DNA of 64,000 nucleotides from Anthoceros angustus (lineage: Eukaryota; Streptophyta; Anthocerotopsida; Anthocerotales; Anthocerotaceae): assembly GCA_010909165.1 (NCBI GenBank), contig VJWM01000117.1, positions 558,001 through 622,000 on the forward strand. Reading direction: 5' to 3'. Below are positions 44,131 through 55,690 of the stretch, piece after piece. How positions within the stretch are numbered: position 1 is the stretch's first letter; each line of letters starts with the position of its first letter. The position numbers were made by a program, and so were the translations under genes. The notes below the pieces were generated by a model. The model was not told where the DNA came from. It was given only the letters and a program-made list of their open reading frames with translations, and searched no databases.

Positions 44131-47100
44131 TTATCCTGTACCACCAGGAGTGAAGTTTGATGGTTCAGCAACTGATTGGATTTCTTGTAGCAACCTTGCA
44201 ATCTCTGCATGTATGTCACGAATTTGGGGATGGGATATGTCCTTCGCCAGGAAGGAATGCGTCTCACAGTCCACTTGAATGCGACTCCACCCGGGGAGCT
44301 TCTTCACTTCCCTGTCCTTCATCAGCCTCCGGACTTCAACCCCGTCATCCCACCTTCCGGCCTCCGAGTAGAACTTGGCAATGAGCACATATGCAGAGGC
44401 ATCTTCTGGGTCGAGCTCCAAGATGCGCTCAGCAGCTCGCTGAGCGAGCTCTGCATCGCCGTGGATTCTACAGGCACCGAGCAGAGATGTCCACACGCAG
44501 GCGCCTGGCGGGGAAGGCAGCCCAGCGATGAAGTCTTCTGCATCATCCAGTCGCCCGGCTCGGCTGAACATGTCCACCATGCAACCGTAGTGCACGTCCT
44601 CCGGTACCACGCCATGTTCTTCCACCACCGATCTGAACACCTCTAGGCCTTCGTCCACCAGGCCCTGGTGGCTGCAGGCTGTCAGGATGTTGATGAATGT
44701 GATGCGATCCAGCTTCACGTTCTCTTGCACCATCTGCTCCAGAAGTCTGAGAGCCTCGGTGCCGCGGCCATGCTGCGCAAATGCCAAGATCATGGCATTC
44801 CATGTTGCAGTGTCTCGGGCATGGAGCTTGCCAAACACCTGGCAAGCATCCTCCAAGCTTCCAGCCTTGGCATACATGTCCACGAGCGCAGTGCCCACAA
44901 ACACATCCCTCTCCAGCTCGCTTTGAATGACGAGGTCGTGCACCTTCCTGCCCTGCTCCAGAGCAGGCATGCTTGCACATGCAGCGAGCAAGGACACAAA
45001 GGTGACTGCATTCGGCTTCACATCCTCCTGCAGCATCTGGGGCAACAGCTGCAAGGCCAGATCAGGCTGCCCACCTTCTGCGTACCCCTTGATCATGGCA
45101 CTGAAGGAAACCACATCACGTTTTGGCAGCATGTCCAGGACCTGGCGTGCATCACCTGTGACTCCACACTTGACGTACATGTCCACCAGAGCTGGTCCTA
45201 CCAGGGGATCCAACTCCAGCCCCCATCTCACCAGATCTGCATGGACTCGGCGGCCATCTTCGAGGGCAGCAGCACTGGCGCATACGTTCAGGACAGACGT
45301 GCAGATGACAGCGTCTGGCACCACCCTTTCCTGATGCATCAGATGGAAAAGCTGCAATGCTGCTTGAGCATTTCCTCCCTGAATGTAGCCATTGATCATG
45401 GCGCACCAGGCAACCACATCATGCTTCGGCAGCATGTCGAATTCCTGCCGGGCAAGATCGGTGCTCCCGCATTTCGCATACATGTGCACCAGGCAGGTGC
45501 CCACATACAGGTCCTTGTCTAGCCCACTCATCCTGATCCGGGTGTGCACCTGCTTGCCAAACTCCAGAGCTCCCAGACTGGCACAAGCATTGAGGAGACA
45601 GACAAATGTCACCTTGTCGGGTTCAACTCCTTCCTGATGCATTTGCTGAAACAGTTCCAGTGCCTCGAGAAACAGCCCTTGCTGAGAAAGACCTTTCATC
45701 ATGGCAGTGTAGAGGACAACACTTCGCTTACAAGTGGCCTCGAACAGCTGACATGCATCCTGTATGCTGCCACACTTGGCGTACATGTCGACTAAACTGT
45801 TCTGTACGAACTCGTCCGATTGGTATCCACATCGGAACACCACCTGGTGTATATCCCTGCCCTTCTCCAGGGCATTGACAGCAGCACAAGCATTCAATGC
45901 ACAAATACAGGTGACTTGGTTTGGCCTGATTCCAGATTTCTGCAACATGTCAAAGAGCTCCAGTGCTTCCTCACCATACCCATGTTGGGCATAGGCAGCT
46001 ATCATGGCATTCCAAGATACCACATTGCGCACATTCATATTGTCAAAGACTTTGCGGGCAGCACATACACTGCTGCACTTGGAGTACATGGTTACCAGAG
46101 CATTTCCCACAAAAGTGTCTGATTCACATCCGTGCCTCTTGATGAGATCGTGAATCTTTTCACCCTTCTCCACATCTGCTGAGCCACAACAGGCACTAAG
46201 CAAACAGACAAAGGTCGTTGCATCTGGGCTGATGCCTTCCTCACACATTTTTGTAAACAGCGTCAAAGCTTCGTCTGCACCTCTGCGGCTCTGGGAGAGA
46301 GCACCAATCATGGTATTCCAAGTGACCAGATTGCGCTTTGACATTTCATCAAAGACCTCACGTGCTGAGTCCAGGCTACCACACTTTGCATACTTGGCCA
46401 ACAAGCAATTCTTCACAGAGATGTTTGTATCGCATCGTGATGAGATAATGCACGAGTGAACTTCCTGCACATCTTGCAGGCGATGCGCACAGCGCAGCAC
46501 CTTGAGAAATGTAAAGGAATTAGGCTGAACGCCTCTGTGCACCATGCTTCTAAAAACTTCAAGAGCCTGTGCTGAAAGGCCCTGTTGCTCAAGCCCTGAT
46601 ATGATAGTATTCGAGGACACCAAACTTGGTTCAGGGATCTTTTGGAACAATTCAAGTGCATTATCCACGCATTCACCTTTGACATACATGGCAAGGAGAG
46701 CACTGCTTACAGTAGGATCCAACTCCAAGCCTCTGTCCGCAAGCAGAGCGTGAACTTGCCTCCCTCTCCCTAGGGCTTCTGGGGAAGCACATGCATTCAC
46801 CATAAGGAGAAACATAGAAGTGACGTCGGCTTTTGTACCGTGCATTTCCTTCAGTCCTTCAACAAGCTGAAGAGCCTTGTCCAAGTACCCATGATCAACA
46901 AATGATTTGATGAGAGGCGTCCATGAGAGCAAGCTTTTCTTTGTCATATCGTCAAACACCTGCTGCGCGTCAACCAGACTTCCACAGCTGGCGTACATCC
47001 TGATCAGAATATTCCCCAACAGGTCCATGTTCGAACCACTCCTGATCACATGTTTGTGCACTTGCTTGCCTTCTGCAAGAGCATTCTGTCTGATGCATTC

Positions 47101-47946
47101 CTGCAAAACACGCACATAGACATCGGTAGGACAGCAGTGGCCCCTTTCAGACATGGAATCCAAAACCAGCACAGCCTCCTTCAACTGCCCTCCTTCACAT
47201 AGCCTGGTAACATTCCTGCCCACCCTGCATATGCAAACTCAGGCTTCACACATCGCTACCAATCTCAACAGAACCACAAGCCCTCAGAAATCATACATTC
47301 CAGCCTTCTTCGTACCTCCAACACTCTGCAGCTGCTCCGGAAGCCAAATGGCTGCTGTCCTTCAAACCTTGGGATGACGTGGTATGTGCCTCAGGCATTG
47401 CATCTATCTTAGCTTGAACCCAACGAGGATTCCACCGGCTGTCAATCCACAGCACCTCGTTTGTTTCCTTGTGTCTGAAATCAGGATACCTGGGGTTATT
47501 CTGAAAGAAGAAGGATCAGCAGACTGCCCAACACTGCAACCGTGGCATTCTCCCAATCCAACATCAAGGCTTGAATACCTTCCGGGGTCTGTTATCCCAC
47601 CATAGGCTCGGATTCGAGAAGAAGCTTTTCCAGAGCTGTTCCCTCACCGCCACCTTATCTGCAACAACAAGCCCACATCCAAATGCGTGACAACTGCATC
47701 TCATTCCTCCACCAAAAGATCAACAAACACTATACACATACCGCCAGCCCCCATGCCCAGCTGCTGCTGCTGTGATGGATGGCAAGAAACAGCTTGATCC
47801 TGTCCCTCTGAGCCCCGATCAGCGAAGTAGAAGCGTGGGCTCATTGTTCTCCACCGGCTCAAGCCCGAGTGAGAGACTGCGGAAGATCGTGCCATCAGCT
47901 TTCCACTCCACCTCACAGAAGGGAAGAGGGAAGGAATCCAATTCAT
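44131..47946 (-). CDS. PLS-class PPR protein, E-type, with PDF-motif leader exons
   Basis: The main exon, 47224-44131, encodes about 1,030 residues of PLS repeats (for example LVDMYAKCGSIQDACQLFEA) and E1/E2 domains (LPGWSRIQVDCETHSFLAKD), with no DYW domain. Its frame opens with GTG just after an acceptor (TATGCAG), so exons lie upstream. These are 47946-47742 (leader, MARSSAVSHSGLSRWRTMSP inside it), 47658-47579 (REQLWKSFFSNPSLWWDNRP) and 47501-47316 (NNPRYPDFRHKETxx...VLWID). Together they form a PDF motif like that of OSB proteins. Splice sites and phases agree, except that one extra A in AAAA at about 47460 shifts the frame inside the motif. Without repair, the first usable ATG is at 47398, giving 1,058 residues. 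It is probably an organellar editing or RNA-processing factor. Confidence 0.85.
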
Positions 47947-48467
47947 TAATTAGGAAGGCGTTAGTCTGACCTGTGTGCCAAGTGTGTGTGACATTTGGGC
48001 AAACATCCGTTTTCTGGCGTTTTGTGCGGAATGCCATCAAGGTGAAGGATGATCAGATGATGGGCTGGGCTGGACATGGGATGGCAGTTGATGTGCTCAC
48101 TGCATCCCAATCAGAGCCGGTTTCGTTCCCCTGTGCTTGTGCGTCTCAAATCCTTAGGTCCGATGCCTGTGCTCTCCCAGTTCGAGTTGGAACTGGAGCT
48201 CGAGGGATTGCAGCAGGGAGGATCCAGTGAGACTCTGGTTGTGGACTCGGGGAGAGACACAGAAGGTTGCCAAATTAGGCAGGTGGTGCGAACTGCAGTC
48301 GGTGGGCGCATGCGGGGACTTCAGCAGCGCCAACTGTCATGGGCGATGCCCCAGGGACTGCAGTGCACCTGCAGTGGGGCGGTAGCTATGGTCCTCAAAC
48401 CGGCCTCCGATGTGTTGCACTGCCAATTGATTCAGGCTCCAGGAGCGGGACAGGATAGTTCAGGAAA
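47947..48467. other. Divergent spacer, PPR gene and vicilin-like gene
   Basis: This 521-base spacer separates divergent genes, so it should contain both promoters. Plus-strand frames running through it look fortuitous. No clear TATA box. Confidence 0.4.
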
Positions 48468-50487
48468 ATGGCGTCCCGTGCAGGCTGCACTCGGTTGCCT
48501 CTCCTCTTGCTGCTGCTGGTTCTGCTCACATTCAGTGCTCGCATCGCTGCTGCTTCTTCGGACTACGGTCGCTCGGAGCGTGAGGAGCGCGAGGAGCGCG
48601 AGGAGCGGCGGGAACGGGAGAAGGAACGGGAACGAGAGCGGGAACGGGAGCGACGAGAACCGGAGCATGAGCATGAACACGAGCACGAGCACGAGCACGA
48701 ACATGAAACAGAACCTGGGAGCAACGAGACATCCTCCAATCCCTTCATTCTGGACAGCCCCAAGGAGTTTGCCAGGACCCAGGCTGGCGTCCTCAGGGTG
48801 CTGCCCAGGCGGGCAGATGAAGAAGTGGCCACGCTGAAGGAGCTGGGTCTGGCGTTTCTGACCCTGGAGCCCAAAGGCTTGCTGCTGCCGCACTACCTGG
48901 ACGCTTCTGTGGTGTTGTACATCCAGAAAGGTGCATTCAGATGATCTCCGCCTTTGACAATCTCTACCTGCCTGTGGTCATCTGTGCCTGCTTATGACCA
49001 TCTCTGCTCTGTGACATCCATGGATGCAAGAGTGTGTCTGTTGTGTTTCTGTGGAGTGAGGTGGATGATGGTGTTTGTGGGAGCTCAGGGAGTGCGAGGG
49101 TTGGCTGGGTGGAGGACTACGAATACGTCCACAAAGACCTTGAGGCAGGAGATGTGTACACCCTAGAGGGAGGCACTGTCCATTACATCCTCAACACCGA
49201 CAAGGGCCTCAGGTTGCAGATCTTCTCTTTGATCGATGCCCGGCACAGCCTGACGCCTGGGCACTTCCAGGTAAAAAATTGCATGCTGCATTCTCCTCCC
49301 TCGCTTTCTGAAGGAAAGCGGTCGCTAGTAGTTGGTACCTGACTGCGTGGAGGAGCTAAGGATTGTGCATTTCTTGGGAATGGTGGTGCAGCCTTTCTTT
49401 GTGGCAGGAGGCTGGGATCCTGTGACCATCCTCTCTGGGTTCGATGCAGACGTGGTGGCAGCGGCATTGAAGGTAAGAGATGCTGCTCTTGTATGAACTG
49501 CATTGATGCCAAAGTTTAGGATCCTCACCCTGGTTGTTGCTGATCTCAGGTATCAAGGAGCGAGGTCGGGGATTTTCTGAATGCACAGAGCGCAGGTCCC
49601 ATAGTTTACACAACAGCCAGGGAAGCCAAGCGGGTAACCTCTGGAAAGAGGCCCAGCTTCTTCTCCCCTCAGCCTAACAGTCTGAAGTCCAGGAGCTGGT
49701 GGGACTGGTTCCAGCAGTCTGTGGGCCAGATTCCGCTGCTGGGTCGGACTCGGTCTGATGATGCCTTCAACCTGCTCAAGAAGAACCCTGACTTCAAGAA
49801 CAAGAACGGCTGGAGCACAACGGTGGATAGGTCTGAGTTTCCTCGTCTGAGGAAGCCCGATGTTGGGCTGTTTGCCGTCAGCTTGAAGGCGGTACGTAGT
49901 TGCTCTCCTCTGGATTTCTGACATGGATTGCAGCATGTAGGAATTGGAAACTGCTGAGGCCTGAGTGAGGAGGTGTATTGCTGCAGGGTTCGATGCTGGC
50001 GCCTCACTGGAATCCCAGGGCGACTGAGATAGCACTGGTGACCAGGGGCTATGGTTATGTGCACATAGCCTATCCCAACGGGACCAAAGCTCTTCACGAG
50101 AGGGTGGACGAAGGCACAGTCTTCGTGGTGCCTAGGTATCATCCGGTCTCGCAGGTGGCTTCCAGGGACGGCACTTTTGAGTTCGTGGGTTTCAGCACTT
50201 CTGCTCGCCGCAACAAGCCACAGTTCCTTGCAGGTGGGGCTCGCTGTCATTGCTGCTTGCAGTTTCAGGTGACGATGCTGCTGGCCTCTGACATCCAGCT
50301 TTTATGTACAGGTCGTAATTCGGTGTTGGCTATGCTGGAGAAGGAAAGCGACCATGATATTCTGCCTGTAGCATTCGATATAGACAGAGCCAGGTTAGAG
50401 GATTTCCTGGGAGCTCAGGACGACGATGTCATTTTGCCTGGATTTGTCGAGGAGGCAACTGTAAATCACAGGGTGTCTACTGAATAG
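48468..50487 (+). CDS. Vicilin-like bicupin, secreted or vacuolar
   Basis: Six exons join in phase: 48468-48930, 49089-49270, 49392-49472, 49550-49891, 49987-50233, 50312-50487 (496 residues). A hydrophobic signal peptide (RLPLLLLLLVLLTFSARIAA) is followed by a highly charged stretch of Arg-Glu repeats and then His-Glu repeats (about residues 37-85). Cupin one includes PHYLDASVVLYIQKG, EAGDVYTLEGGTVHYILN and FVAGGWDPVTILSGFDADVV. Cupin two includes GSMLAPHWNPRATEIALVTR, GYGYVHIAYP and GTVFVVPRYHPVSQVASRDG, then GRNSVLAML at the end. This is the 7S globulin/vicilin-like layout. In a seed-free plant it would serve in spores or other storage or stress roles. The EHEHEHEH stretch could bind metal ions (inference). 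Confidence 0.9.
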
Positions 50488-51124
50488 ATGAATACTGCTC
50501 ATCAGACGGCTACAGAATAGATGAATACGTGCAATATGCAAGTAGCTTCTGAGAAATTTTTGGACAGAACGAAAGTCTAATCCGGAAGGTTTTGTACTGT
50601 AAGCAAAGTGTACAAGCTTAAAGTTTTCAGTGAAAAGCGTCATATTTTTTGGTGTTAATTCCCTTCCAAACAGTTTGGTGTTAATTCCCTTCCAATACCT
50701 GGCATTCACAGAGCAGGTTAGATCATCACACTTGTTTAGGATTCACAGAGCATGGGAGTTCAGCACAATCCAAAGGTTTAGGGGCCAGTCTATTTGCTGC
50801 CATAGTATCTATCATGGTTCCCCAGAATGTGTGCACAAATGTCATACATTATTGTTTCATATCTAGATAAATAAAACTTATAAACCACTTTTATCAGATC
50901 CTGAGACTCTGAAGATTGAATACACTCGGCGGACACCTAATGGAGGTTAGCACATGAAGCTTCTCCTCCCATGGTTAGACCATGGATTTGGATCTCCTCC
51001 TCCCATGGTCCCGCAGGAGGAGGAGACCCAATCCCGTACCAGCAGGCTTCCCGGAAATTAGCCAGGGAACATCCAAGAGATACCAGAGGGAGAAACATCG
51101 CAGATCAGTCACCCCCTGCCGAAA
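50488..51124. other. Intergenic, no gene seen
   Basis: Contains a short direct repeat, GGTGTTAATTCCCTTCCAA, at about 50651 and 50680, and AATAAAA at about 50870, a possible polyadenylation signal for the vicilin-like gene. No PDF motif was found upstream of the next PPR gene. Confidence 0.45.
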
Positions 51125-54100
51125 ATGAAAAAATTTCAGGGAAGGGGGCGGCGGGAGTGGCCTTTATGGTGCAGGTTGGTAGGGTATGGAGAAGGGAGCC
51201 AACAATGTGAGGAGGGACTGCCTAGTGAAGCTGTCGAAGCGTTGAATCTGCTGTCTCGTCAGGGATCGTATATTCCAGCATCTCTCTTCCGAGAGGTCCT
51301 AAAGGGGTGTACCACAAAGAAGGAGTTGGATGTTGGAAGAAAGATCCATAGTCTTGTCGTATCAAGTGGGTATGAGTTAAACAGATTTTTAGCGAACCAC
51401 ACCATCTGCATGTATGCTTCTCATGGTAGGCTGACTGACGCGTTGGAGGTATTCGCCAAACTGGTTTCTCCAGATGCATACATGTGGTCATCCTTGATTT
51501 TAGCCCATGCCGAACACGGAGAACCTATGCAGGCAATAAAACTGTACTGGCAGATGCGTCAGTCAAGAATTACACCAGACGCTCATATATTTGTAGCTGT
51601 CCTTAAAGCATGTGCAAACGCAGCAGATTTGGCATCAGGCAGGGAGGTCCATGTTGATTTTCTGCGGACTGAACTTGATCCAAATGTGTTTGTTGGCAGC
51701 TGCCTGGTTGACATGTATGCAAAATGCGGGAGCCTAGATGATGCACGCAGAGTTTTTGACGACTTGGCCACAAAGAATGTGGTGACGTGGACTGCAATGC
51801 TTGCAGGATATGCTCAGCATGGGCTTGGGGAAGAAGCTCTTGCTCTTTATGCAAGTATGCAACAGGAAGGCATCACACCAGCTGACCAGGTTACGTTTGT
51901 TTGCCTCCTGAAAGCATGTGCTAGCATCAGAGCGTTAGACCTTGGCAAGCAGCTTCATTCCCAAGTTCAGGATAAAGGACTGGACGGTGATGTAGTTGTT
52001 GGTAGCTGCCTGGTGGACATGTATGCAAAATGTGGGAGCATAGCGGATGCCCGCAGGGTGTTTGATAATTTGCCCTCAAGAAATGTGGTGGCATGTACTG
52101 CTATGCTAGCAGGATATGCTCAGCTTGGGCTTGGCAAGGAAGCCCTTTCGCTTTATGCAGTTATGGAGCAGGAAAGGATGTTTCCAGCTGATTACGTTAC
52201 ATTCTTGTGCCTGCTGAAAGCATGTGCCAGCGCTGGTGCTCTACACCAGGGGAAGCAGCTCCATTCTGAGATTCAGGCAAGAGGACTGGAATCCAACGTG
52301 CTTGTCAGTAACTGTCTGGTGGACATGTATGCAAAATGCGGCAGCTTGGACGACGCCCGCAGGGTTTTTGACAATATGCTGACTAAAGATGGGGTGACAT
52401 GGACCTCGATGCTTTGTGGGTATGCTCAGCATGGTCTTGGTCAGGAAGTGCTGTCTCTTTATGCAGTCATGCAAAAAGAGGGCATCAATCCGACCGATCA
52501 TGTTGCATTTGTTTGCCTCCTGAAGGCTTGTGCAAGCGTTGGTGCATTGCATCAGGGTAAGCAGCTTCACTGTCAGATACAGAAAAGGGGGAGCTGACCT
52601 TGTTGTCAACAACTGCCTGGTGGCCATGTATGCAAAGTGTGGGAGTCTAGACGATGCCCGCAAGGTGTTTGATAGTATGAGCACAAGAGATGTGGTGACA
52701 TGGTCAGCCATGGTCACTGGATATTCTCAGTATGGGCTGGGGCAAGAGGCCCTGCAATGTTATGAGGCCATGCGACTGGCAGGAATTCATCCAGATGCGG
52801 TTACATTTGTGTCCCTTCTCACAGCTTGCAGTCATGCTGGCCTGGTCGAGAAAGGTCTGGAGTACTTCGAATCCATGAGCAAAGACTTTGGCGTGACTCC
52901 GGAAATTGAGCATTATGTGAGCATGGTAGACCTTTTCGGCCGCGCAGGAAACTTTTCAAAGGTAGAGCAGCTCTTGTCAGTGATGCCAATGCAGCCTGAC
53001 CTGGCCACATGGCTTTGCGTCCTAGGTGCCTGTCGGAAGCAGCTCCATTCTCAGATTCAGGCAAGAGGACTGGAATCCAACGTGTCAGTAACTGTCTGGT
53101 GGCATGTATGCAAAATGCGGCAGCTTGGACGACGCCCGCAGGGTTTTGACAATATGCTGACTAAGATGGGGTGACATGGACCTCGATGCTTTGTGGGTAT
53201 GCTCAGCATGGTCTTGGTCAGGAAGTGCTGTCTCTTTATGCAGTCATGCAAAAAGAGGGCATCAATCCGACCGATCATGTTGCATTTGTTTGCCTCCTGA
53301 AGGCTTGTGCAAGCGTTGGTGCATTGCATCAGGGTAAGCAGCTTCACTGTCAGATACAGAAAAGGGGGCTTGGAGCTGACCTTGTTGTCAACAACTGCCT
53401 GGTGGCCATGTATGCAAAGTGTGGGAGTCTAGACGATGCCCGCAAGGTGTTTGATAGTATGAGCACAAGAGATGTGGTGACATGGTCAGCCATGGTCACT
53501 GGATATTCTCAGTATGGGCTGGGGCAAGAGGCCCTGCAATGTTATGAGGCCATGCGACTGGCAGGAATTCATCCAGATGCGTTTGTGTCCCTTCTCACAG
53601 CTTGCAGTCATGCTGGCCTGGTCGAGAAAGGTCTGGAGTACTTCGAATCCATGAGCAAAGACTTTGGCGTGACTCCGGAAATTGAGCATTATGTGAGCAT
53701 GGTAGACCTTTTCGGCCGCGCAGGAAACTTTTCAAAGGTAGAGCAGCTCTTGTCAGTGATGCCAATGCAGCCTGACCTGGCCACATGGCTTTGCGTCCTA
53801 GGTGCCTGTCGGAAGCATGGCAACATAGCCCTGGCAGAACGTGTTTTTGATTGTGCCTTACGTCTGCAGCCCAAGGATGCTGCAGCATATGTTTTGATGT
53901 CACACATCTATGCCGATGCTGGCCTCTTTGACCGAGCAAGGGCACTATTCAAGTGCAGAAGGAGGGAAGGTGTCTGCAAGGAACCTGGCTGGAGCTGGAT
54001 TGAGGTCGAGCAGGAAGCGCACACATTCTTCGTAGGAGACCGTAAGCACCCTGAACATGAGGAAGTACATGGCATTTTAGATAAGGTAACCTTATTGCTG

Positions 54101-54145
54101 AGGCAAACTGGGAATACATCATGGTCTCATAATATGCCCGCTTAG
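51125..54145 (+). CDS. PLS-class PPR protein, E-type, with internal duplication
   Basis: It starts MKKFQGRGRREW at 51125. The open frame of PLS repeats (LVDMYAKCGSLDDARRVFDD) runs to a TGA at 52597. The sequence continues in other frames to 53174 and then as one open frame from 53171 to 54145. The break is caused by a tandem duplication: 52251-53034 is repeated at 53035-53810, with GGAAGCA at both edges. Adding back the small gaps gives 789 bases for each unit, 263 codons. Removing one unit restores a single frame ending in E1/E2 domains (KEPGWSWIEVEQEAHTFFVG), without DYW. No PDF motif. It is probably an organellar editing factor that acts with a separate DYW protein. Whether the living allele carries the duplication is uncertain. 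Confidence 0.82.
52251..53810 (+). repeat. Tandem duplication within a PPR gene
   Basis: Unit one is 52251-53034 (784 bases) and unit two is 53035-53810 (776). Unit one lacks CTTGG in a G-run near 52591. Unit two lacks 4, 1, 1, 1 and 6 bases at five places (four within the first 130 bases, the last at about 53580). One substitution is seen near the start (CTGAG/CTCAG). Both restore to 789 bases. The 7-base GGAAGCA at the junctions is the likely recombination point. Confidence 0.9.
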
Positions 54146-54419
54146 TCTCTAGCACCTGTAATCCGCTCGGGATGATATTTTGCATTCAGAAGACCTCACC
54201 TCGAACACAAATTGCGCGCACATCACCACCATCAAGCTTTACCTCTAAGTTCCCCGGATGCACCTGAAGAATTGCATCTCGGCAGGCAGCTACATACTGA
54301 GATTGACGGACAAGGGCTTGATGCCGACATTTGTGTAACCGGCAGCTTGATACACAGGTACTCCCAGCAGGTCATGAGCTAGGAGGCCCTACATCTTCAG
54401 ACTGCTCTGCAACACGAAG

Positions 54420-54690
54420 CCTTGTCTGTACCCGACTCTCTGACGTTTGTCTGCCTCCTGCAGGCCTGTGCGAGTGTGAGTTCCCTGGCCTCCGATAAGG
54501 GGATGCACCACCTCACACGGACTAGAGAAAGAGGACTCCAGACGGATGTGTTTACTACAAACAGTTTGGTGAATATGTATGCAAAGTGTGCAGGCTGCTT
54601 GGAGTACGCTGAAAGAGTGTTTGATCCGCTTCCTCAAAAGAGATGCAGTGACAGGGAATTCAATGATAACAGGGTACAGTACACCTCTTG
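54420..54690 (+). pseudogene. PPR gene fragment
   Basis: About 90 codons of PPR sequence, with VPDSLTFVCLLQACASVSSL, TDVFTTNSLVNMYAKCAG and YAERVFDPLPQKR, then loss of frame. It looks like a scrap of another PLS gene lying between the E-type gene and the PDF-PPR cluster. Confidence 0.75.
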
Positions 54691-54921
54691 ACCATAACAG
54701 AGACAATCAGGATCGAATGAATGTCTCTCGTTCTGGAATAAAAGAAGCGAGGTATCAGTTTCTCTGTCCAAAACGTCGAAACCTTCACGATTTATTCTCT
54801 GGGTACCTACCCAATAAAAAATCGTCTCCACTATGCTTCAGGTTGGTGATGTCATACAAAGGACCTGGGCATCCCGCCACAGTTTCTTGTGGGCTCATGT
54901 TCCGACTGCGGTACCTGAACG

Positions 54922-55356
54922 ATGGCCGTAGTATGGCAATCGGACCCGTTGAGGACCCAACAAATTGGTGTGTGTACAGGAACTCTACTAGGAGCTCCCG
55001 CGCACCTCACTTTACGGAGTCAACCTCTGGCAAACGATGTCTCCAGGAGCAGCAGTGTAAGGAGCCCAGCACTTCCGCTTCTGACAGAAATTGTGGGTAG
55101 GGACGGGTTTTCCAGCAATGATCGTCGCCAGGAGCAGGAGCACTTGTGGCAACAATTTTTTCTGGAGCCTACCATGTGGTGGGACAACAGACGAGATAAG
55201 ATGAGCCCCCGCTCCCCTGACTTCCGGCGTAAGGGGTCCGGCGAGGTCCTGTGGTTAAACAGCATGTTTAAGCCAGCTTGGGTTGATGAACAGCTGGTGT
55301 CCTTGGATGTACAGATGGGTCATGGTGCCTCTCCTTCCGGTCAGCTCTCCGGATAA
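54922..55356 (+). CDS. PDF-motif leader segment, first tandem copy
   Basis: An open frame of 144 residues begins MAVVWQSDPLRTQQIG. It reads LGAPAHLTLRSQPLANDVSR, then QEQEHLWQQFFLEPTMWWDN, RRDKMSPRSPDFRRKGSGEV and LWLNSMFKPAWVDEQLVSLD, and stops at SGQLSG. The pattern (LW..FF..P..WWDNR..K....PDF...G..LW....P.WV...L) is that of the PDF motif of plant OSB single-stranded DNA-binding proteins. The start is similar to that of the gene at 61407, so this is the original 5' end of the next PPR gene. A 2-base loss near 55340 relative to the sister copy ends the frame before the repeats. Confidence 0.75.
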   Translation: MAVVWQSDPLRTQQIGVCTGTLLGAPAHLTLRSQPLANDVSRSSSVRSPALPLLTEIVGRDGFSSNDRRQEQEHLWQQFFLEPTMWWDNRRDKMSPRSPDFRRKGSGEVLWLNSMFKPAWVDEQLVSLDVQMGHGASPSGQLSG

Positions 55357-55690
55357 GCCTGAACCTGGCAGGTGCAGCAGTGTAAGGGCCCAGCACTTCC
55401 ACTTCGAGAAATTGTGGTGGGGACGGGTTTTCCAGCGATGGTCGTCGCCAGGAGCAGGAGCACTTGTGGCAACAATTTTTCTGGACCCTACCATGTGGTG
55501 GGACAACAGACGAGATAAGAAGAGCTCCCGTTCGCCTGACTTCCGGCGTAAGGGGTCCGGCGAGGTCCTGTGGTTAAACAGCATGTTTAAGCCAGCTTGG
55601 GTTGATGAACAGCTGGTGTCCTTGGATGTACAGATGGGTTTTTGGTCCTCTCCTTCCGGGTCGAGCTCTCCGGATAACCATGAACCTGGG
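55045..55690 (+). repeat. Tandem duplication of the PDF-motif block
   Basis: About 325 bases, from GCAGTGTAAGG and CCCAGCACTTCC through CTCTCCGGATAA, occur at about 55050-55360 and again at about 55375-55690. In the second copy AATTTTTT is shortened to AATTTTT, which moves LWQQFF out of frame relative to WWDNR. Confidence 0.8.

Noticed and set aside
44668-45522. 284-codon plus-strand frame within the minus-strand PPR gene
   Set aside because: Antisense shadow; Cys- and His-rich repeats mirror the PPR repeats on the other strand.
48076-48837. 253-codon plus-strand frame over the vicilin-like first exon
   Set aside because: Different frame from the cupin exon, which has a signal peptide, splice sites and family motifs.
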